From an uncultured Prevotella sp. (lineage in GTDB: Bacteria > Bacteroidota > Bacteroidia > Bacteroidales > Bacteroidaceae), in NCBI GenBank assembly GCA_900541335.1, contig UQJC01000007.1, forward strand, positions 1-57,318: a DNA stretch of 57,318 bases, given 5' to 3'. Both the position numbers and the translations under genes were made by a program. A model generated the notes under the pieces. The model saw only the letters and a list, made by a program, of their open reading frames with translations, did no database searches and was not told where the DNA came from. This document shows, one piece after another, positions 17,433 to 25,750 of the stretch (the first letter of the stretch is position 1; each line of letters opens with the position of its first letter).

Positions 17433-17817
17433 CGGAGTCTTTCTGAAACTACCAAGCGTTCGCCAAACTTTTTTCTGTTTTGGGCGAAAAAAAAATGAGA
17501 GAAGTAGGTTTTGATTGTGTTTATGTAATGTTTGATTTGCAAATGTGGCGCGTTTTTGTTTTGTGAAGCGGTTGTGTTGGGAACGTGAATTTGTGGTGAG
17601 ATTGGGGCATACGATGGTTTAGGAATGTGGGAAAGGCTGGCAACGATTGAAGTTGTTTCTGCTTTAGGTTGTGGCATGCCGCGACCGTACCTCTCCTTTA
17701 TATATATAGGGGTGGGTAAGGCTAATGACTAGCGGAGTGCTTCGACTTTGTTTGTGGTCATGCAGGCAAATTCTGCTTTCTTTCGGTTGGTAAGTGAGTA
17801 AAAGCCCCTGTACAAAG

Positions 17818-17853
17818 AAAAGCAGGAAGAGAATATGCTCTTCCTGCTTCCAT
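17818..17853 (-). terminator. Hairpin terminator
   Basis: GCAGGAAGAG and CTCTTCCTGC form a 10-bp stem around AATATG. On the minus strand it is followed by TTTTCTTTG. It is ~240 nt beyond the stop of the 18094-19839 gene. Confidence 0.6.
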
Positions 17854-17980
17854 TCGGTCGTAACACCCCGCATCCTATCTAACTACCGGGTGCCGACCTT
17901 TTAACCAATACATTTCTTGTTTCTTGTCGGGGAACTTGTCCCCTGGGGTGCGTCGCGTTGTACTTACTAGGGATGTTCTA

Positions 17981-18080
17981 TTATTACAGTTTAGGAGTTT
18001 GTGAGTTTAAAAAGTTTATTCATCCAGTCAATGACTTTCAACCTAAACTCTTCAACCTTCAACTAATCAACTGATCCTTA
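17981..18080 (+). repeat. ~100-bp repeat, left copy
   Basis: This stretch, beginning TTATTACAGTTTAGGAG and ending CAACTGATCC, is a clear imperfect match to the reverse complement of 20091-20190. The two copies bracket the 18094-19839 gene as inverted repeats. Shared words include GAGTTTAAAA(A)GTTTA, CAATGAC, TTCAACC and ATCAACTGATC. This copy also folds on itself (AGTTTAGG with CCTAAACT). Confidence 0.75.
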
Positions 18081-18093
18081 ATAGAACCAACCA

Positions 18094-19839
18094 CTATTTA
18101 TTACGCAGTTTCAGTGCGTGGTTGCCCACCTTGACGATGTACACCTGGTTCGTAGGCAAACTGATGCTCACACGGCTGTGAGCAACCGTTGTTTGGTTCA
18201 ACAGCGAGCCACCTACCGAGTAAACCTTTACGACATCGTCCTTACTCAAGCCTTCTACGATAATCTTACCGCCTTCGCTGTAAGCTTTAAGGTTGGTATT
18301 GTCTACGTGCGCAATGCCTGTTGTCGGGTCTTCCTCAAATACGACTCCTTCGTAAGCCAGGGTAGCCGTCAGCGTGGCATCCTTGTAGAGAATGGGCGAC
18401 TTGTAAGTCGTTTCGTGAAGGTCGGGCAATACGTTCAAATCATTGAGTGTGAGCGTAGCGACCTTCCAACCCTCTTCGGGCGTAATCTCTACCGTCAGCG
18501 ACTTCTCCTTCGGTGTAGCCGTCACCGTGGTGAATTGGTCGCCCAGGGTATAAGTGAAGCTCACCATTTCGGCTTCTACCGGTGTGGGAACCTCAACCTT
18601 CACCGTATCCGTCTTATAGATCGGACCCGAGAAAGCCACACTGATTTCTTCGTTGGCCAAGGTGCCGTCCAGCGACGTAACCGACTTCGCTGGCAATACG
18701 AGTGTGTATGCCGTGCTATCTTTCAGTGCGTAGGGAGCCAGACTGTCGTCGGCAAAGTTACCCCATACGATGCAGCCGTTATCCGTGTTTGTCACGTTCA
18801 AGCTTACGCGCTTCACCAGTTGACTGTCTGCGCGCAACTCCATGCCCGCACCTTCTGCAGCCTTTACCTCGGTGTTGAATCGGAAGGGAACCATGCCGAG
18901 TTGCTGAATCGTATCGTTTGCCGCAATACCTACTCCTGTGGATGAGAGTTTGGTCGGTTTGCCACAGTAGTGCAAGAGCATGCCGGGAGTGGCGGGGACA
19001 CCTTGAATCGGAGCAAAGGCACCCGATCCGGGGAAGAACATTTCCGTGCAGTATGACAAGACATTTTCCGGAATCTGAACCGTGTACCAGGTCTCGGGTT
19101 CAATCTTCTGGTCGCTTACCAGGTGAAGTTCTGCCTGGCCCGCTTCGGTCGTTACCAGTTTGATTGTGGCTGTGTTGATAACCTCGTGACCGTGTACAGC
19201 GTCGAGTTTACCTGCATAAACCTGCGCCGGAATCATTGATTCGCCGTTTGTACTCGATGTGCCGTCGTTGCCCATGGTCAATGCAATCTTGGCATCCGTG
19301 TTGTTCGTAGTTGCATCGGGGTAAGTAATGACCACGTCTGCAAGGCTGTTGATGACCGAACCGTTTGCCGGCGTAACAGCTGCTTCGCCAAAGTTGTAAG
19401 TATAGGTGATTTCTTCTTGAAGGATATTGAGGGTAAAGGAGCTTGCAGACGATACCGCAAAGTAGAGGTATTCCCCGGCGTTGACCACATACGACGGGGT
19501 AACTTGTGCCCACAGTTGTTGGTCTTTTGTCAATTCTACATCTTGCAAGCTGCTGATGTCAGCGTTGGGGTCTGTGGTTATTTTAATTTTCGCCTGGGTG
19601 CTGTATCCGAGTTTAAGTCTGTAGGCACTTTTCTTGCTTGCCTTGTATTTGTACCATTTGTATTCACCTTCGGGTGTTGAAGATACAATCGTACCCGAAG
19701 TGAAATTTTCTGCCTGGCTGATAGGGTTGTCAGCGGCAGCTACTGTTGTTGGGTTCAGGGAGGGAGCTGCATAGAGTGTAAGGGGAGCCACTGTAGCGCT
19801 TGCCAACAAGAGTTGGAGTGAGAGTAAGGTCTTTTTCAT
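18094..19839 (-). CDS. Secreted protein with type IX-like C-terminal domain
   Basis: The 581-aa protein has a Sec signal (MKKTLLSLQLLLASATVAPLTLYA). The body is beta-rich with Thr/Ser/Asp runs and no catalytic motif that I recognise. Residues ~55-145 (KWYKYKASKKSAYRLKLGY ... YLYFAVSSASSFTLNI) look like a carbohydrate-binding or PPC-like beta-sandwich. Later segments resemble Ig-like repeats. The last ~65 residues (NLKAYSEGGKIIVEGLSKDD ... VYIVKVGNHALKLRNK) match the type A sorting domain of type IX secretion cargo, predicting outer-membrane translocation and surface attachment. It is a single gene bracketed by inverted repeats, with its own promoter and terminator. Confidence 0.78.
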   Translation of the reverse strand: MKKTLLSLQLLLASATVAPLTLYAAPSLNPTTVAAADNPISQAENFTSGTIVSSTPEGEYKWYKYKASKKSAYRLKLGYSTQAKIKITTDPNADISSLQDVELTKDQQLWAQVTPSYVVNAGEYLYFAVSSASSFTLNILQEEITYTYNFGEAAVTPANGSVINSLADVVITYPDATTNNTDAKIALTMGNDGTSSTNGESMIPAQVYAGKLDAVHGHEVINTATIKLVTTEAGQAELHLVSDQKIEPETWYTVQIPENVLSYCTEMFFPGSGAFAPIQGVPATPGMLLHYCGKPTKLSSTGVGIAANDTIQQLGMVPFRFNTEVKAAEGAGMELRADSQLVKRVSLNVTNTDNGCIVWGNFADDSLAPYALKDSTAYTLVLPAKSVTSLDGTLANEEISVAFSGPIYKTDTVKVEVPTPVEAEMVSFTYTLGDQFTTVTATPKEKSLTVEITPEEGWKVATLTLNDLNVLPDLHETTYKSPILYKDATLTATLAYEGVVFEEDPTTGIAHVDNTNLKAYSEGGKIIVEGLSKDDVVKVYSVGGSLLNQTTVAHSRVSISLPTNQVYIVKVGNHALKLRNK

Positions 19840-20005
19840 GTTACACGATTTTAAAATGTAAGTAAAGGAGATTCTTTTGGTTGATTACAATGTTTGCATC
19901 TTGGTTGATGAAGCTTCGTTGGTTTAGTAGAGAATAATTACATAAACCGCTGAATTAGTTGCAATAAGAAAGTAAATTGAATGATTTGCTATCTTTATGC
20001 GGTTG

Positions 20006-20013
20006 CAAATCTA
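20006..20013 (-). promoter_or_regulatory. -7 box of the 18094-19839 gene
   Basis: The minus strand reads TAGATTTG, 167 nt upstream of the ATG at 19839. This leaves a long AT-rich leader. Confidence 0.5.
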
Positions 20014-20090
20014 TGAATTATTTCGTAATAGATATACTACTTTATTTAAAAAATATTTTCATCTCTCGCAAAATATTAAGGATGGCTCTA

Positions 20091-20190
20091 ATAATGATCA
20101 GTTGATCAGTTGAAGGGTGAAGCGTTCTGGTTGAATGTCATTGGCTTGATATATAAACTTTTAAACTCCTCACCCCCTCAACTGTAATTG
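20091..20190 (-). repeat. ~100-bp repeat, right copy (inverted)
   Basis: This is the reverse-complement partner of 17981-18080. Read on the minus strand it also folds internally: CAGTTGA..GGGTGA pairs with TTCACCC..TCAACTG. It lies about 250 bp upstream of the start codon at 19839. Confidence 0.75.
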
Positions 20191-20761
20191 ATAGCACCCC
20201 CCTTAATCTATTTACTCCGTGAGCGGGTGTGCGAATTGGCGTATAGAGGGGTTCCTTCCCCCAAGGAGATTGTGTCAGCGCAGCATGAGGTGAGGCTATC
20301 CCCAAAAAGGTTACGCAGTCTTCGAGTGCGTAGATGCATGACGGTGGAGACCTGTTTTTCTGCAAGTAGGGTATAGGAGTTGTTCCTTAGCACAAGGAGC
20401 GTAGCATGGAGAAAGGCGTTGTTTCGGTTTTGTACAGTTCCTTCCGATTGCAGCGGTTGGAGATTAACCGCCCAGGGTGCTTTATCGTTCGTATGTTGTC
20501 TGTATGGCTGCTTTCCGAGGAGGATTTGCCACCGTCGGGAAATTATTTGGCATTTATCACAGGTTTATTCCATTGTTTGGAGCAAGGGAATAGAGGGGGC
20601 GTAGAAAGGGGGATGGGTGGAAAACTTAGATGCTGGTATTTTAGCTTGAGAATGAACGATATTCTTTGGTTTATGCGCAAAATAATGAGCTTGTTTTTCA
20701 GGAACGAAAGGAACCCATGAAGGGGGAGCAAAAGAGGAAAACGAAAAAAAAGTTTGTAGGA

Positions 20762-20793
20762 TTGCATTTTTAGTTAGAAAGCCTGTATATTTG
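20762..20793 (+). promoter_or_regulatory. Promoter of the candidate structured RNA
   Basis: TATATTTG at 20786-20793 is an exact TAnnTTTG box. A -33-like TTG lies at 20762-20764 with a 21-nt spacer, and another TTTG at 20753. Transcription would start near 20800. No protein gene follows for 1.5 kb. Confidence 0.7.
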
Positions 20794-20799
20794 CAAACG

Positions 20800-21224
20800 T
20801 GAAAAGCAATTAGAACGTGAATGACGCTCTGAAATCACAGGTCGATAACGTAAAGCATATTTCCCTGTGTAGAGTCCATTACACCGTTCGGATCGCAACA
20901 GTAGGTCATCTACCGAAAGCCGAGGACTTTATCCTATAAGAGGCGGAGTGCCAGGCGACGGGCATGACCCCTACACACAAAAACCAGCCAAGCACGCGTG
21001 TGACGACTGCACAGCGCGCTTCGACTCACCCACCCACCTGGGGTTTAGCTATTCATCCCCGTAAAGAAGGTGAGTCGGTCCTAATTTTAGCCGTCCCTGT
21101 TCCTTGTCTGTGTGCTTTCAAGGCCGCCCGAGGGACATTCCGCTTACCTTATTCGTCCTTACATGTAGATGTATGAACCCAAAGGAGCTTGGCGGATGAA
21201 AAACTCCATTCGTTCTTTTTACAT
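20800..21224 (+). ncRNA. Candidate structured RNA of unknown family
   Basis: Downstream of a consensus promoter, the sequence offers several nested pairings. CGACTCACC (21022-21030) pairs with GGTGAGTCG (21069-21077), a perfect 9 bp enclosing GGGG/CCCC. CACAGG (20836-20841) pairs with CCTGTG (20864-20869). TAAG..GCGGAGTG (20937-20950) pairs with CATTCCGC..CTTA (21136-21151), closing a large domain. GTAG/CTAC form a small hairpin at 20901-20913. GGAC at 20924-20927 could pair with GTCC on either side (20874 or 21155). A weak GGAG/CTCC hairpin before a T-rich stretch near 21210 may be the end. The signature conserved blocks of RNase P RNA, tmRNA and SRP RNA are not present. The extents are approximate. 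Confidence 0.45.
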
Positions 21225-21319
21225 ACTGTTACCTTCCCGTGAAGTGGGTCGTACCCCCTCTCTCTTTTTACCCGCATGGGTTTTCCCCTCAAGGAGAATC
21301 ACTGTTCTTCTGCTGAAAA

Positions 21320-21830
21320 ACAATGTTTTCCCTACGGGTAAATTCCCTCTTTTTCCAAAATCAGACTTTTCGCCGCTGTGCGATAAGGGTTGAGGAACGG
21401 AAAAACGATGATTTCCTACGGGCTAATTTCCTCTTTTTTTCCCAACAACCTTCTTGCCACTGGGCGATAAGGCTTTGGAGACGAAAAAAGGGAAATTTCC
21501 TTCGGGCGATGAGGCTGTTTTTCCAAAAAGAGGCATTTCGCCATCGGGCGATGAGGCTTTGGAGACGAAAAACGCAAATTTCCTTCGGGCGATGATGCTG
21601 TTTTTCCAAAAAGAGACATTTCGCAGCTGGGCGATGAGGCTTTGGAGACGAAAAGCGCAAATTTCCTTCGGGCGATGAGGCTGTTTTTCTCCCAAGAGGC
21701 ATTTCGCCATCGGGCAATGAGGCTTTGGGAAACGAAAAACGCAAATTTCTCACAGGCAAATTCGCTCTTTTTCGTTTCAAACCTCTTTTGCTGGGCGAAC
21801 AAACCGAAGCTTAGAAGCAAAGACGCTTGT
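21320..21830. repeat. Six-copy 84/83-bp tandem array built from ~42-bp half units
   Basis: The anchor GGGCGATGAGG or its relatives recurs at 21336, 21420, 21504, 21587, 21670 and 21754 (spacings 84, 84, 83, 83, 84). A second anchor, GGCTTTGGAGACG or relatives, recurs at 21387, 21471, 21555, 21638 and 21721. Each unit has two halves of ~42 and ~41 bp that both begin CGGGCGATGAGGCT. One half continues with GTTTTTCCAAAAAGAGGC, the other with TTGGAGACGAAAAACGC. The three central copies are nearly identical; the outer ones are degenerate. Frames run open through it on both strands, but two units of 83 bp shift the frame, so coding is unlikely. Confidence 0.88.
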
Positions 21831-22094
21831 CGATTCGGGGAAATGTCAGTTGGGTGCTCCCTCGTGTTGTTTCGCTTGCGGGAGAAGGGGAAGCATACGG
21901 TCACAACTTGTCTTCATCGGGAAGGAATCAAGGTCGAGAGAACGAAAACAATTGCTGGTTGAACAGAACGAAACAACCTTTTCAGAAGTGTTGTACTATT
22001 CTGAAGTGTGAGTAGCACCGAATGGGACTCATTCTCGAAAAGCTGGAGCTGTTTGGATATTGTAGAAGGACTGAACCTCGGAACGCTTACGAAG

Positions 22095-22279
22095 GCTGGC
22101 TCTACCTACAGCCTTCACCGTTGAGTGCAGTCACTCTGTGGTCGAAAAAACAATCCGTGCTAAAAACCCCTGTGTAGGTTTCATACTATTCCTATGCAGC
22201 GAGGACGCTCGTTTGAACGCTTTCTCACCCTAAAGGCAACAATCCCAAGGGGTTGGATAGTACCGCCTATTGCCTTTTT
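22095..22279 (+). promoter_or_regulatory. Hairpin-rich leader of the DUF6261 gene
   Basis: GAAGGCTG/CAGCCTTC forms a hairpin at about 22095-22120. Closer to the gene, AAAGGCAA (22232-22239) pairs with TTGCCTTT (22270-22277), enclosing CCAA-GGGG-TTGG and running into TTTTTG. The latter, 34 nt before the ATG, has the form of an intrinsic terminator and could act as an attenuator. Confidence 0.4.
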
Positions 22280-22312
22280 GAAACGATTGCGGTGACTTTA
22301 AATTTATTCATT

Positions 22313-23299
22313 ATGTTACCCAAAGTAACTACGATTGCCAAGGTGAAGTTGACGAACCGCGCACACAATGCCTTGATGAGTGAGTGTTTACCTATCTTGC
22401 TCAAGATTGAGAGTGATAACCAGAAGTTTAAGGACGTGTTGGAAGCTTACCAGAAGGCCTATGCCGAGGAGGAGAAGTTCTTCAAGGTGGGTCGGAAGAA
22501 TCCGTACAGCGAAGCCATCGTACAGTTGGCGCATAAACGCCAAACTACCCTCACGATGTTGAAGGTCATAGTGGAAGGAGAAGCCGTTGCCGGCTACGAC
22601 TGTGCCGATGCGGCCCAATTGTTGCTGGAACGCATTCAGGTATTCGATTCGGAGAAGAGTGGAAGCATCACGGAACAAACCTCTGTGGTACGTAATCTGC
22701 TGGCTGACCTGGAAGCGGAGGCCATGCAACAAGCGTTGACAGAGACGCAGACGCTCTTCCTCTACACGGAGTTGAAAGCTACGAACGAGAAGGTGTCGGA
22801 GGCACTCAATCAGTTCCGCGATTACAAGCGTGACGTGGTGCCGCAAGCATTGAAGGACGCTCGTCTGAAGATGGATGAGGCTTTTGACGAGGCGGGGCTC
22901 AGACTCCAATCGCTGGCCGACCTCTTTGGTGAACCGTTTGTGACGGCTCTGAAGAGTTGGAACACGCGTGTCGAACACTTCAAGTTCTCACAGAAGCTCA
23001 AGGCGGCTCATCTCAAGGGAGAAGAGGAGGTCGACCCGAAGCCGGAGGATAAGCCACAGACGGATGCCAACGGACAGCCGAAGCCGCAGCCCGAGGGCAA
23101 CCCGTCGACGGAAGGTCAGGGAGCCAATCCGAAACCGGACGACACGAATCCGAAACCTGAGGGCACGAACCCGAAGCCGGACGGCACGGCACCGACCGAC
23201 CCGAAGCCGCAACCCGAGGATAAACCAACGGGTGGTTCGGGTATTGTGACGCCCGTACAACCTGCGCTCGAAGGCCAACAGGCTACCAAGCTGACTTAA
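22313..23299 (+). CDS. DUF6261-family protein
   Basis: The ATG at 22313 (MLPKVTTIAKVKLTNRAHN) gives 328 aa; 20 upstream codons in frame are over the leader hairpin and are left out. Residues 1-245 are almost all helical (for example LPILLKIESDNQKFKDVLEAYQ), as in DUF6261 proteins, which Bacteroidales often carry in several copies. The tail from ~250 is low-complexity Pro/Lys/Asp (NPKPEGTNPKPDG repeated) and likely extended. There is no signal peptide or transmembrane segment, so it is presumably cytoplasmic. Function is unknown. The large noncoding region upstream and a strong terminator downstream show that it is a single-gene unit. Confidence 0.8.
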   Translation: MLPKVTTIAKVKLTNRAHNALMSECLPILLKIESDNQKFKDVLEAYQKAYAEEEKFFKVGRKNPYSEAIVQLAHKRQTTLTMLKVIVEGEAVAGYDCADAAQLLLERIQVFDSEKSGSITEQTSVVRNLLADLEAEAMQQALTETQTLFLYTELKATNEKVSEALNQFRDYKRDVVPQALKDARLKMDEAFDEAGLRLQSLADLFGEPFVTALKSWNTRVEHFKFSQKLKAAHLKGEEEVDPKPEDKPQTDANGQPKPQPEGNPSTEGQGANPKPDDTNPKPEGTNPKPDGTAPTDPKPQPEDKPTGGSGIVTPVQPALEGQQATKLT

Positions 23300-23322
23300 C
23301 CTGTGCAGAACGATGAGAACGG

Positions 23323-23399
23323 ATGCCCTTAGGGCATGACCTTTTTTACAGGCAATTTGACTGGATGCTTTCCCGCCCGACGGGGAAGCATCCTTTTTT
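23323..23399 (+). terminator. Double terminator after the DUF6261 gene
   Basis: ATGCCC-TTA-GGGCAT (23323-23337) is followed by CTTTTTT. A stronger second hairpin (GGATGCTTTCCCG with CGGGGAAGCATCC, 23363-23393) is followed by TTTTTTG. Confidence 0.9.
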
Positions 23400-23752
23400 G
23401 TCTGCAACCGTTATGCGGGCGGCGAAGGGGGCGGTGTGGGTTGCTCGCAGCCTGCCGTGCCCTGAAGCCGAAGCGGGCAGAAGAGGGAATATCGTTACGC
23501 GAGCTGAGAATTTTCGGTCTACCGCAATCGTACAACCTTGGAAGTAGCATCTCCTTTACTTCGAAGGAGCGAGAACCTGAAGGGAAGAGAGCGATCCTTG
23601 GCTCCTTGCACGGAAAGTGATGAAACACACTCAGCCCCGTAGAAGCTACACCAACCCAATTAGGAAAGCCTGGGTTCGTGTTGCCTCTACGGGGCTGAAT
23701 CGAAAGAGTAAAGTCCGTGGATAGGGAGGGGCACTCCCTATGCAGTGCCCAA
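23400..23752. other. Gene-free interval with one long hairpin
   Basis: Between convergent genes I see no coding region. An imperfect ~28-bp hairpin at 23631-23698 (arms TCAGCCCCGTAGA ... TCTACGGGGCTGA with inner ACCCA/TGGGT) is the only strong structure. It lacks a T-tract but lies where the minus-strand TPR gene should end, so it may act as a terminator. Confidence 0.6.
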
Positions 23753-25750
23753 TTATGCCTGCGGGGATGGGTGCTCCCCGTCAGTCGGAGTCATTTCAGT
23801 CGGCTCCGTTGCTGCGGTCGTTTCCGAGGCAGGCTGCGCTTCGGCTGAGGTTGCCGTGCCGTTCGTTGCCGATGGTTGCTTCCCATCAGTAGGGTTCTCG
23901 GTCGTTGAGGGAGCGGGTGCGGTGTCGGCGGCAGGTTGTGCTTCGGCCGGAGCCTGCACTGTGGGAGCCGGGTTGGTCACCGAGAGCGGGGAGGGCGCAA
24001 TGGCTACGGCGGGAAGTTCCGTTACGCGTTTGCCCGTGTGGGGATTGTAGATATTGTTCTTCAGATTGATGAGGTGCGGACTGTTGGGAGCCAGTTGCAA
24101 GCCTTCCTCAATCATGGCGAGCGCATCGTCTACCATGCCCAACTTGTTGTAGGCAATGGCTTTCTGCCAGAGGTAGAAGCCCAGTCGGACGGGGTTTTCC
24201 GAGATAGAAGGGTCGATCAGCAGTTCGTCGACTGCCGCCAAAAAGTCCTCGTAGGCTTCGAGCGGCAGGAGGAAGTTGATCGCGATAAACTGCTTGTTCG
24301 TCAGCGTTTCGGGTAAGTGGTGTTGCAAGCGGTCGAAGAGTTCGCGCGCGTGGTCGGCCAAGGCCTGCTTCTGCTCGGGGGCTTCCGCTTGTTTGTAGCG
24401 GGCGATGGTCAGTGTGAGCAAGTCCTTGACGCTACTTTCAGCCTTTTCGCCCGTTTCGATGGCGCGCAGGTAGTGCTGTTCCGCCTCCTCGTAGTGTTTA
24501 GCGAGGTAAGCCTCTTTGCCGCGTGCATATTCCGACACCTTGGGGGGCTGAATGAAGCTTGAGAAGTTATTGGCCTTTTGGGGAATGTGGATTTTCTTGC
24601 GCATTTCCTTTTGGCGTTGCTGAATCGCCAGGCCCTTTCGCATATCTTCCGCCATGGCCTGGGCGTCGACATAGTCGGGATTGGCCTCGATGATGTGTTC
24701 CGCCAGGGTGAGTGCCGTCTGCAGCTGGTTCGAGTCAATATACGTTTCGGCCAACTTCATGAGCATCGGGAAAGTCGTGGGTTTGTGGATGCAGACCGCC
24801 TCTTTGCCGCGCGGACGCTCCTCGATGCTGTAAGTCAGCTTCGTGTTAAACTCCAATTTGTCGTGAAGGTCCGGGTCGACCACATTTTTCAGCACAAAGT
24901 GGAGCACGCCGTTTCCGTTGAAATCGTGTATGTAGCCGTAGTGCTTCTCCTTATTGTAGTTGACCACACGTCCACAGGCCCTAACCTTCGTTTTGCGGCA
25001 GGGTGTGGCTGGTTGGGGCGCCGCCGCTTGTTCTACCGGTTCGTCTGTCGTAGTCGATGCAGCGGGTTGCGCCTCTTCGCGCACTTCGGTAGCCTTTTCG
25101 GCGAGCGTTTGCTGGGGAGCTTCAGCTTCCTGCTCCGTCTTCACCTCCGCTTCCTTGTTCTTCTTTTTGAAGATTGTTTTGCGGTTGGGGTCAACCTTGT
25201 CGAGGTCAATGTGACCGAGCACCTTAATTTTAGGGCGGTTATCCTGGATGAGGGAGAGAAAGTCGGTTTCGTCTTTCTGTTCTGTTTCGTCCGTCGCGAG
25301 CACTTCCTGTTCTTGGGGCGAATCGGTCGTTTCCGTGGGGGCGGCAGCTTCGTTTTCATCTTCGACAAGCGAAGGAGTGCGGGCTTCCTCGGCCAGGGCT
25401 TGAGCAATGGTGGTAATCACCGGAGTCGCTGAGGCTTGAGCTGTCTGCACTTCGTGAGCCTCAGTGGGCGAATGGTGTGTGTCCGTTTCGACGAGGGGGG
25501 CACCTTCGACAGGTTGTTCGCAGGCGGGAGCCAGGGTGGCAGGCACCGCGTGGGGATCGGCAACGGGGGGAAGGTCGGCCGTAAAGCTACGCACGTCTTG
25601 GGCGGCGATGCCGCAAACTTTGTCGTTCGGTTGTCGCAGCACGATGAAACGGTCTGTGACGTATTCGATGGTTCCGATAAATGTTCCGGTAGAGCAATTA
25701 ATTTCGATGGTGTCGCCTGCTCTGTAGTTGGTTTTGATAAATGTAAGCAT
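23753..25750 (-). CDS. Sm-like/cold-shock-like/TPR protein
   Basis: The 665-aa protein has no signal peptide. Residues 5-57 (GDTIEINCSTGTFIGTIEYV ... DVRSFTA) resemble an Sm-like small barrel: TGTFIGTIEYVTDRFIVLR is like the Sm1 strand pattern. Residues ~60-255 form an acidic, Ala/Glu/Thr-rich linker. Residues ~260-325 (GRVVNYNKEKHYGYIHDFNG ... LEFNTKLTYSIEERPRG) look like a cold-shock-type OB fold with the aromatic RNA-binding face YGYIHDF. TPR-like helices follow at about 335-585, then a Pro/Ala/Thr-rich tail. The inferred role is a cytoplasmic RNA- or ribosome-associated scaffold; no enzyme motif is seen. It is transcribed alone, with a -7 box ~345 nt upstream. Confidence 0.7.
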   Translation of the reverse strand: MLTFIKTNYRAGDTIEINCSTGTFIGTIEYVTDRFIVLRQPNDKVCGIAAQDVRSFTADLPPVADPHAVPATLAPACEQPVEGAPLVETDTHHSPTEAHEVQTAQASATPVITTIAQALAEEARTPSLVEDENEAAAPTETTDSPQEQEVLATDETEQKDETDFLSLIQDNRPKIKVLGHIDLDKVDPNRKTIFKKKNKEAEVKTEQEAEAPQQTLAEKATEVREEAQPAASTTTDEPVEQAAAPQPATPCRKTKVRACGRVVNYNKEKHYGYIHDFNGNGVLHFVLKNVVDPDLHDKLEFNTKLTYSIEERPRGKEAVCIHKPTTFPMLMKLAETYIDSNQLQTALTLAEHIIEANPDYVDAQAMAEDMRKGLAIQQRQKEMRKKIHIPQKANNFSSFIQPPKVSEYARGKEAYLAKHYEEAEQHYLRAIETGEKAESSVKDLLTLTIARYKQAEAPEQKQALADHARELFDRLQHHLPETLTNKQFIAINFLLPLEAYEDFLAAVDELLIDPSISENPVRLGFYLWQKAIAYNKLGMVDDALAMIEEGLQLAPNSPHLINLKNNIYNPHTGKRVTELPAVAIAPSPLSVTNPAPTVQAPAEAQPAADTAPAPSTTENPTDGKQPSATNGTATSAEAQPASETTAATEPTEMTPTDGEHPSPQA

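Larger units (their letters stand above)
17433..18093. other. Gene-free interval behind a secreted-protein gene
   Basis: I see no credible gene in these 661 bases. It holds a hairpin at 17818-17853 (GCAGGAAGAG pairing with CTCTTCCTGC, T-rich on the minus strand), which may end the transcript of the 18094-19839 gene. It also holds a copy of a ~100-bp repeat at 17981-18080 and a GGGGA/TCCCC hairpin near 17930. Short open frames here look random. Confidence 0.6.
19840..22312. other. 2.5-kb interval without a credible protein gene
   Basis: In order it holds: the promoter of the 18094-19839 gene; the right ~100-bp inverted repeat (20091-20190); an unremarkable stretch with two degenerate TTCCTT-CAAGGAG words near 20260 and 20390; a good + strand promoter (20762-20793); a candidate structured RNA (20800-21224); a six-copy 84/83-bp tandem array (21320-21830); and hairpins in the leader of the DUF6261 gene. 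Open frames here lack recognisable families. Confidence 0.65.

Noticed and set aside
20964..21176. Possible 70-aa protein inside the candidate RNA
   Set aside because: It has no recognisable family, biased composition or ordered start, and it overlaps long-range base pairing.
20800..21224. RNase P RNA or tmRNA
   Set aside because: The GAGGAAAGUCC core of RNase P and the tRNA-like end with tag frame of tmRNA are not found on either strand.
21361..21904. Overlapping open frames of 90-162 codons on both strands through the tandem array
   Set aside because: The same peptide words appear in several frames because units of 83 bp shift the frame. The frames reflect the repeat, not a gene.
24578..25432. 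284-codon open frame antisense to the Sm-like/TPR gene
   Set aside because: It is a Phe/Leu/Arg-rich shadow of Glu/Ala-rich coding sequence with no family resemblance.
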